A stretch of 64,000 nucleotides of DNA from Thermocatellispora tengchongensis (GTDB lineage Bacteria > Actinomycetota > Actinomycetes > Streptosporangiales > Streptosporangiaceae). The DNA lies in contig NZ_JACHGN010000010.1 in the NCBI RefSeq assembly GCF_014202315.1, positions 248,001 to 312,000 on the forward strand, read 5' to 3'. The first letter of the stretch is position 1; each line of letters begins with the position of its first letter. Positions 58,562-64,000 of the stretch are shown in pieces. Below the pieces are notes generated by a model. The model was given only the letters and a program-made list of their open reading frames with translations. It ran no database searches and was not told where the DNA came from. The translations under genes were made by a program, and so were the position numbers.

Positions 58562-61273
58562 ATGCGGGAACTGCTTCCGTACGGTCTGTCCTGCGAACTC
58601 CTCACCGAACCCCTCGGCCTCGACGAGCCCGCCCCCCGGCTCGCCTGGCGGCTGCGCTCCGGCGCGCGGGGGGCGCGGCAGCGGGCGTACCGGGTGGTGG
58701 TGCGCGACGAGGGCGGCCGGGTGGCCTGGGACACCGGCAGGGTGGAGTCGGCGCGGCAGCGGGCCGGCTACGCGGGCGAGCCGCTGCGGCCCCGCACCAG
58801 GTACACGTGGTCGGCCGAGGTCTGGGACGACGCCGAGGAGCCCGCCGGCCGCGCCGAGTCGTGGTTCGAGACCGGGCTCATGGGCGGCTGGCGCGCCTCG
58901 TGGATCGGCGTGGACGAGACCGTGCTGCCGGTGTTCGACCCGCCGGTGGACGACGACCTGACCGCGAACACGCGCAGGCTCTCCTACTGCCCCCACCTGC
59001 GCCGCTCCTTCGGCCTGGCCCGCCGCCCGGAGCGCGCCCGGATCTACGCCTCCGCGCAGGGCGTCTACCGCCTGTACGTCAACGGGGTCGCGGTCACCGA
59101 CGCCGAGCTCCAGCCCGGCTGGACCGACTACCGCCACCGCATCCCGTACCACGCCCACGACGTGACCGGCCTGCTCCGCGAGGGCGAGAACGTGCTGGCC
59201 GTGGTGCTCGCCGACGGGTGGTGGAGCGGGTTCGTGGGCTTCGACCCGCGCCGCGCCGGCAAGCTCTACGGCGACGCCCCCGCCTTCCTGGCCCAGCTCC
59301 ACGTGGACCACGACGACGGCTCCGGCGAGGTGATCGTCACCGACGGCGCCTGGCGCGAGTCGCGCGGCACGCTGCGCTACTCCGACCTGCTGATGGGCGA
59401 GTACCACGACGCCCGGGAGCGCCGCGACGGCTGGGACCTGCCCGGGTTCGACGACTCCGCCTGGACCCCGGCCGCGGTCACCGGCGGCGACACGTCGCTG
59501 CTGACGGCGGCCCGCGCCCAGCCCGTACGCGTGCTCGCCGACCTGCCCGCGGAACGCACCTGGCGCGGCCCCGACGGCCACCTGATCGCCGACCTGGGGC
59601 AGAACATGGTCGGCCGGGTGCGCCTGACCGTGCGCGGCGCGGCCCGCGGCACCCGGATACGGCTGCGCCACGCCGAGATGCTGGACCAGGACGGCCGCCT
59701 CTACCTGGCCAACCTGCGCCGGGCCGAGGCCACCGACGTGTACGTGTGCGCCGGCGAGCCCGAGGAGGTCTACGAGCCGGCCTTCACCTTCCACGGCTTC
59801 CGGTACGTCGAGGTGGCCGGCTGGGACGACGTGGAGGTCACCGGCCGGGCCATGCACAGCGACACGCCCTGGACCGGCGAGTTCACCTGTGACGACGCCA
59901 TGGTGAACCGGCTGCACGAGAACATTCGCTGGGGGCAGCGGGGCAACTTCCTGTCGGTCCCCACCGACTGCCCGCAGCGGGACGAGCGGCTGGGCTGGCT
60001 GGCCGACGCGCAGGTGTTCCTGCCCACCGCCGCCCGGGGCGCCGACGTGGCCGCGTTCTTCGCCAACTGGATGGAGGACGTGCTCGCCGGCCAGGACGCC
60101 GACGGCGCGTTCCCCGACGTGGCCCCGCTGGTCTGCCTGACCCGCGAGGGCGCGCCGGCCTGGGGCGACGCGGGCGTGATCATCCCCTGGACGCTGTACC
60201 GGCTCTACGGCGACGACCGGGTGCTGCGCCGCTGCTACCCGGCCATGACGCGCTGGGTGGACCACATCCGCAGGCACAACCCCGACCTCATCTGGCGCCG
60301 CCGTACCGGGCGGCACTACGGCGACTGGCTGCAGATCGGCGCGGAGACCCCGCGCGAGGTGCTGGCCACCGCCTACTTCGCCCGCTCCGCCGAGCTGACC
60401 GGCCGGGCGGCGCGGGTGCTCGGCGAGCACGAGGACGCCGCCCGGCACGAGGAGCTGGCCGCGGCCGTGCGCGCCGCCTTCGCCCGCGAGTTCGTCACCG
60501 AGGACGGGCGGATCGAGGGCGACACCCAGACCTGCTACCTGCTCGCGCTGGAGTTCGGCCTGCTCCCGGAGCACCTGCGCGACGCCGCCGCCGCGCACCT
60601 GGCCCGCGACGTGGAGAAGAACGGCGATCACCTGACCACCGGCTTCATCGGGGTCTCGCTGCTGTGCCCGGTGCTCACCCGGATCGGCCGCGCCGACCTG
60701 GCGTACGCGCTGCTGCACCAGGAGGGGTTCCCGGGCTGGCTGTTCAGCGTCAAGCAGGGCGCCACCACGATCTGGGAGCGCTGGGACGGCTGGACCCCCG
60801 AGCGGGGCTTCCAGTCGCCGAACATGAACTCCTTCAACCACTACAGCCTCGGCGCCGTCGGCGAGTGGCTGTACGGAGGAGTCGCCGGGATCGGCCAGGA
60901 GCCGGACTCCGTGGCCTACGAGAAGCTGACCCTCGCGCCGCGTCCCGGCGGCAGGCTGACGCGGGCGTCCGCCGTACAGGAGACCGCGCGCGGACGGGTG
61001 GAGTCCGCGTGGTCGGTGACCGGCGCGACGATCACGCTCGACGTCCTCATCCCGCCCGGCGCCGAGGCGACGGTGCGGATACCGACCAGCGATCCGGGCC
61101 GGGTGGCCGAGTCGGCGCGGCCGATCGGGGAGTGCGGGCACGTGACCGTGCTCGGCCACGCCGGACAGGGAGATGGAGCGCTGGTGTGCGCGGTGGCGTC
61201 CGGCCGCTACCGCTTCACGGCCCCCTGGGCCGCGAACGAACCCCCCGCTGTGACCGAGAGGACGACATCATGA
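58562..61273 (+). CDS. GH78 family alpha-L-rhamnosidase
   Basis: 903 aa from ATG 58562 (GGAAGTG upstream). Domain order fits GH78: N-terminal beta domains (about 1-310) including the rhamnose-binding-type DGWWSGFVGFDPRRAGKLYG, then the concanavalin-like domain, and an (alpha/alpha)6 catalytic barrel (about 440-790) with DCPQRDERLGWLADAQVF near 468-485, which carries the catalytic acidic residues, and a C-terminal beta domain. No signal peptide, so it should act on imported rhamnosides. Its stop overlaps the binding-protein start (ATGA). The frame extends to 58484, across the AAACGTTT box; ATG 58562 is preferred. Confidence 0.94.
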   Translation: MRELLPYGLSCELLTEPLGLDEPAPRLAWRLRSGARGARQRAYRVVVRDEGGRVAWDTGRVESARQRAGYAGEPLRPRTRYTWSAEVWDDAEEPAGRAESWFETGLMGGWRASWIGVDETVLPVFDPPVDDDLTANTRRLSYCPHLRRSFGLARRPERARIYASAQGVYRLYVNGVAVTDAELQPGWTDYRHRIPYHAHDVTGLLREGENVLAVVLADGWWSGFVGFDPRRAGKLYGDAPAFLAQLHVDHDDGSGEVIVTDGAWRESRGTLRYSDLLMGEYHDARERRDGWDLPGFDDSAWTPAAVTGGDTSLLTAARAQPVRVLADLPAERTWRGPDGHLIADLGQNMVGRVRLTVRGAARGTRIRLRHAEMLDQDGRLYLANLRRAEATDVYVCAGEPEEVYEPAFTFHGFRYVEVAGWDDVEVTGRAMHSDTPWTGEFTCDDAMVNRLHENIRWGQRGNFLSVPTDCPQRDERLGWLADAQVFLPTAARGADVAAFFANWMEDVLAGQDADGAFPDVAPLVCLTREGAPAWGDAGVIIPWTLYRLYGDDRVLRRCYPAMTRWVDHIRRHNPDLIWRRRTGRHYGDWLQIGAETPREVLATAYFARSAELTGRAARVLGEHEDAARHEELAAAVRAAFAREFVTEDGRIEGDTQTCYLLALEFGLLPEHLRDAAAAHLARDVEKNGDHLTTGFIGVSLLCPVLTRIGRADLAYALLHQEGFPGWLFSVKQGATTIWERWDGWTPERGFQSPNMNSFNHYSLGAVGEWLYGGVAGIGQEPDSVAYEKLTLAPRPGGRLTRASAVQETARGRVESAWSVTGATITLDVLIPPGAEATVRIPTSDPGRVAESARPIGECGHVTVLGHAGQGDGALVCAVASGRYRFTAPWAANEPPAVTERTTS

Positions 61274-62586
61274 ACACTCCCTCACGCCGCGACTTCCTGC
61301 GACTGGGCGGCGCCGCCGCCGCGACGGCGACGCTGGCCTCCTGCGGCTGGGGCCGCTCCGACACGGGCACGGCGACCACGGGGGGCTCGGGCGGGACGAC
61401 GCTGAAGGTGTGGGACCAGTTCACCACGTCCCCGCAGAACGAGACCGTCAAGAAGATCTACGACGCGTACAGGAACGCCACGATCGTGCGCAACGCGCAG
61501 AACGGCGACCAGATGACCACGGTCGGCAAGACCGCGCTCGCCTCCGGCACCGGCCCGGACGTCATCTACTACCAGGTCGGCCTGGGCAACGCGGGCGTGC
61601 TCGCCGAGGCCGGGCTGATCCGGCCGCTGGACGACGTGGCCGCGAAGTACGGCTGGCTGGACCGGCTCACGCCGTTCGCGGTGCGCGAGGCGTCGCTGGA
61701 CGGCAAGCTCTACGGCCTGCCCAACGAGTCGGAGAACACGGTCCTGTTCTACAACAAGACCCTGATCGACAAGGCCGGGCTGACCGTGCCCGAGACCTTC
61801 GACGACCTGCTGACCTTCGCCGCCGCGGCGACCAAGAAGGGCTACACCCCGATCGCGTACGGGCAGGCGGACGTCTACCCGTGCTGGTGGGCCTTCTCGA
61901 TGATGGCCAACAACGTCAACGGCGCCCAGGCCATGGGTGAGCTGATCTTCGACAACAAGGGGAGCTGGAACACCCCCGAGATGGTCGAGGCGATCAAGCT
62001 GTTCTTCGTGGACCTGGTCAAGGCGGGCGGGTTCATCAAGGACCTCAACTCCCTGGGCGGGCCGGACGCGCAGTCGCTGTTCCTGGCCGGCAAGGCGCTG
62101 ATGAACCTCAACGGCACCTGGGCGGTCGGCACCATCGAGAAGGACATGCCGGGCCAGGAGATCGGCATCATGGCCATGCCGTCGATCGGCGGCGGCGCGC
62201 GGGTCTACCCGGCCGGGTCGGGCTCGGCGTACCACATCTCGGCCAAGAGCCCGCACGCCGAGGAGGCGGCGGCGTTCCTGGACTTCCTCTACCAGCCCGC
62301 GCAGCTCCGGCCGTGGGTGGAGGAGGCGAAGATCTTCCCGCCGGTGCCGTTCGACGCCTCCGGCTGGAACCTCAGCCCGCTGCTCAAGCTGGCCATGGAG
62401 GCCGCGCAGACCGGCGGCGGCGACGCCAAGACCAACATCGGCTACGCCGTCAACCACGGCCTGGCCTCGCCCGGCTTCCTCAAGGCCATGACCAGCGGCT
62501 TCCAGGCCGTGGTGGCGGGCGACAAGACGCCGGAGAAGCAGGCCGAGGAGCTGCAGAAGGCGTGGGAGGCGGGCCTGACCTCATGA
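61270..62586 (+). CDS. Tat-exported lipoprotein, ABC sugar-binding protein
   Basis: 438 aa. Signal with twin arginine RRDFLRLGG and a lipobox LASC, so it is exported folded and lipid-anchored. Family 1 extracellular solute-binding fold: TLKVWDQFTTSPQNETVKKI, then LPNESENTVLFYNKTLIDKA and FLAGKALMNLNGTWAVGTIE. Captures a sugar or oligosaccharide, plausibly the rhamnoside cut by the preceding enzyme. Overlaps the rhamnosidase gene and the first permease gene (ATGA twice). Confidence 0.93.
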   Translation: MNTPSRRDFLRLGGAAAATATLASCGWGRSDTGTATTGGSGGTTLKVWDQFTTSPQNETVKKIYDAYRNATIVRNAQNGDQMTTVGKTALASGTGPDVIYYQVGLGNAGVLAEAGLIRPLDDVAAKYGWLDRLTPFAVREASLDGKLYGLPNESENTVLFYNKTLIDKAGLTVPETFDDLLTFAAAATKKGYTPIAYGQADVYPCWWAFSMMANNVNGAQAMGELIFDNKGSWNTPEMVEAIKLFFVDLVKAGGFIKDLNSLGGPDAQSLFLAGKALMNLNGTWAVGTIEKDMPGQEIGIMAMPSIGGGARVYPAGSGSAYHISAKSPHAEEAAAFLDFLYQPAQLRPWVEEAKIFPPVPFDASGWNLSPLLKLAMEAAQTGGGDAKTNIGYAVNHGLASPGFLKAMTSGFQAVVAGDKTPEKQAEELQKAWEAGLTS

Positions 62587-63530
62587 CCGTGACGGTTCCC
62601 CGTACGCGGCCGAGGGCCGCCCGCCGCGCCGCGACCGGCCCGCCCGGCCGGCGGCCCCGGCGCGGCCACGGCATCTCCTACGCGTTCCTGCTGCCCGCCG
62701 GCGCCCTGTACGCGGTGTTCATCCTGTATCCGCTGGCCGAGTCGGTCTTCCTCAGCCTGACGAGCTGGGACGGCGCCCAGCCGGAGAAGGAGTTCGTCGG
62801 CCTGGCCAACTTCGAGCGGATGCTCGGCGACGAGCTGTTCTGGCGCTCCCTGGGCCACAACGTGGTGTGGGTGGTGCTCGGCACCGCCGCCACCATGGCC
62901 GTGGCCATGCTGCTGGCCATGCTGGTGTGGTCCAGGCCGCGCGGCTTCACCGCCTTCCGCACCCTGTACTTCATGCCGCAGGTGCTCCCCGCGGTCATCG
63001 TCGGCATCGTGTGGAGCTGGATCTACAACCCGGCCTTCGGCATCCTGAACCGCGCGCTGGAAGCCGTCGGCCTGGAGTCCTGGGCGCGGGGCTGGCTCGG
63101 CGACCCCGATCTCGCCCTGTACGCCGTGCTGGCCGCGGCCGTGTGGGCGCAGATCGGCCTGGCGTTCGTCATCTTCACCGCCGCGCTGCAGAACGTGGAC
63201 ACCGACCTGATCGACGCCGCCCGGGTGGACGGCGCCAACGCCTGGCAGCGCTTCCGCAACGTCGTGGTGCCCCAGCTCGCCAACGCGATCACGCTGGTCA
63301 CGGTGCTGCTGCTCACCCACGGCTTCCAGGCGTTCGACCACGTGTGGATCATGACGAAGGGCGGCCCGGACGACTCCACCCAGCTCATCGCCACCTACAC
63401 CTACCAGAAGGCGTTCATGGAGAACGAGGTCGGCTACGGCGCCACCCTGTCCCTGGTCCTCACCGTGATCTCGCTGATCGTCTCGGTGGCCGTGGTGCGA
63501 GTGCGGGAACGGGAGCGGATCAGCCTGTGA
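62583..63530 (+). CDS. ABC sugar permease, MalF/UgpA type
   Basis: 315 aa, six membrane segments after a basic N-terminus (RTRPRAARRA). The EAA loop DAARVDGANAWQRFRNVVVP shows the ATPase-coupling motif. Paired with the next permease to form the channel. ATG 62583 overlaps the binding-protein stop. No ATPase gene is in the window; in actinomycetes such systems often share the MsiK-type ATPase encoded elsewhere. Confidence 0.93.
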   Translation: MTVTVPRTRPRAARRAATGPPGRRPRRGHGISYAFLLPAGALYAVFILYPLAESVFLSLTSWDGAQPEKEFVGLANFERMLGDELFWRSLGHNVVWVVLGTAATMAVAMLLAMLVWSRPRGFTAFRTLYFMPQVLPAVIVGIVWSWIYNPAFGILNRALEAVGLESWARGWLGDPDLALYAVLAAAVWAQIGLAFVIFTAALQNVDTDLIDAARVDGANAWQRFRNVVVPQLANAITLVTVLLLTHGFQAFDHVWIMTKGGPDDSTQLIATYTYQKAFMENEVGYGATLSLVLTVISLIVSVAVVRVRERERISL

Positions 63531-64000
63531 AACGAGACATCGCGCCGCGGCGGGTCATGGGGCTGACCGTGCAGGGCGCCCGCTACCTGCTGCTCATCCT
63601 GTTCGCCGTGCTGTTCCTGATGCCGTTCGTGTGGATCTGGTTCTCCGCGCTCAAGAGCACCGCCGAGATCAACGCCGACCCGTTCGGCGTGCCCGGCGAG
63701 CTGATGTGGGGCAATCTGGCCGAGGCGTGGACGACCGGCAGGTTCGGCACCTACATCGGCAACTCGGTGCTGTACGCCGTGTTCGTCGTGCCGCTGGTCA
63801 CCGCGTTCTCCTGCCTGGCCGGGTACGCCCTGGGCGCCCGCCGCCCGCCCGGCGAGCGGCTGATCTTCGGCGCGTTCCTGCTCGGCATCATGGTCCCGTT
63901 CCAGTCGATCATGATCCCGCAGTACTACCTGATCCGCGACCTGGACCTGCTGGGCACGTACTGGGGCGTGATCGTGCCCAGCGTCGCGCTCGGCCTGGCC
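63527..64000 (+). CDS. ABC sugar permease, MalG/UgpE type (partial)
   Basis: At least 158 codons before the right edge, from GTG 63527 overlapping the previous stop (GTGA). Starts VKRDIAPRRVMGLTVQGARY followed by a hydrophobic helix, then FVWIWFSALKSTAEINADPF and WGNLAEAW, the MalG-type N-terminus, then IGNSVLYAVFVVPLVTAFSC. The EAA loop lies beyond the edge. Confidence 0.92.
   Translation, partial: MKRDIAPRRVMGLTVQGARYLLLILFAVLFLMPFVWIWFSALKSTAEINADPFGVPGELMWGNLAEAWTTGRFGTYIGNSVLYAVFVVPLVTAFSCLAGYALGARRPPGERLIFGAFLLGIMVPFQSIMIPQYYLIRDLDLLGTYWGVIVPSVALGLA

Noticed and set aside
1-64000. CRISPR array, rRNA operon, prophage or integrase attachment site
   Set aside because: No regularly spaced repeat array, rRNA sequence, phage structural gene or integrase seen; no tRNA 3'-end duplication near 17383.

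Overview
The window is a chromosomal piece of a high-GC Gram-positive actinomycete. Support comes from the strong G/C bias at codon third positions, the many GTG and TTG starts, the 4-base stop/start overlaps (ATGA, GTGA), and families typical of Actinobacteria (FasR/PucR, DUF3052, DUF1918, SARP, LAL-LuxR, HelD). Nothing in the sequence fixes the genus. A cellulose- and rhamnoside-degrading member of the Streptosporangiales (Nonomuraea-like) would fit, but that is inference. Both ends are cut inside genes: fabD at the left, a sugar ABC permease at the right.

Region 1 (1-17.3 kb) is mostly conserved core. It has fabD (partial) with a FasR-like PucR activator and twin TGTAGGGGTC boxes; a three-gene DUF350 / glutathionylspermidine-synthase-like / YgiB-like unit; a WYL regulator and a VOC protein; a two-component system with a MacB-type export system and a double-repeat lipoprotein, all marked by the same CTTAC-N6-CTAAC box; the pyruvate dehydrogenase E1 gene aceE; then DUF1918, YjbQ, DUF3052, an AhpE-type peroxiredoxin, a zinc ribbon and a ROK kinase, followed by tRNA-Val(TAC).

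Region 2 (17.4-30.8 kb) holds a GntR-controlled catabolic locus: a DapA-like aldolase, divergent from an MHS transporter with DhaK and DhaL, around a perfect 16-bp palindrome. It continues with an isochorismatase-like hydrolase, an unrecognised gene, a MolR/DUF4132 gene preceded by a small protein that resembles ubiquitin at its C-terminus and ends in Gly-Gly, a GH10 enzyme with no signal peptide, two small proteins and a TerC protein.

Region 3 (30.8-46 kb) has a secreted GH6 cellobiohydrolase under a perfect CelR/CebR operator, a HelD helicase, a LAL-type LuxR regulator, a secreted CocE/PepX-like hydrolase, a leaderless autoregulated LacI gene, and a giant SARP-AAA regulator divergent from a 71-aa protein.

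Region 4 (46-51 kb) is accessory-like: an XRE regulator with two small companions, a short IS21-like transposase remnant, a TPR protein, and a MarR plus DHA2 efflux pair.

Region 5 (51.2-64 kb) is one large carbohydrate locus around the 18-bp palindrome TGGTCAACCGGTTGACCA. Leftward runs an eight-gene catabolic operon: aldo/keto reductase, 2-hydroxyacid dehydrogenase, HpcH/HpaI aldolase, VOC, four-carbon acid sugar kinase, GntR, TIM-barrel isomerase, Gfo/Idh oxidoreductase. Rightward run a GH78 alpha-L-rhamnosidase, a Tat lipoprotein sugar-binding protein and two permeases. Together they suggest import, hydrolysis and oxidative/aldolytic breakdown of a rhamnoside or related acid sugar.
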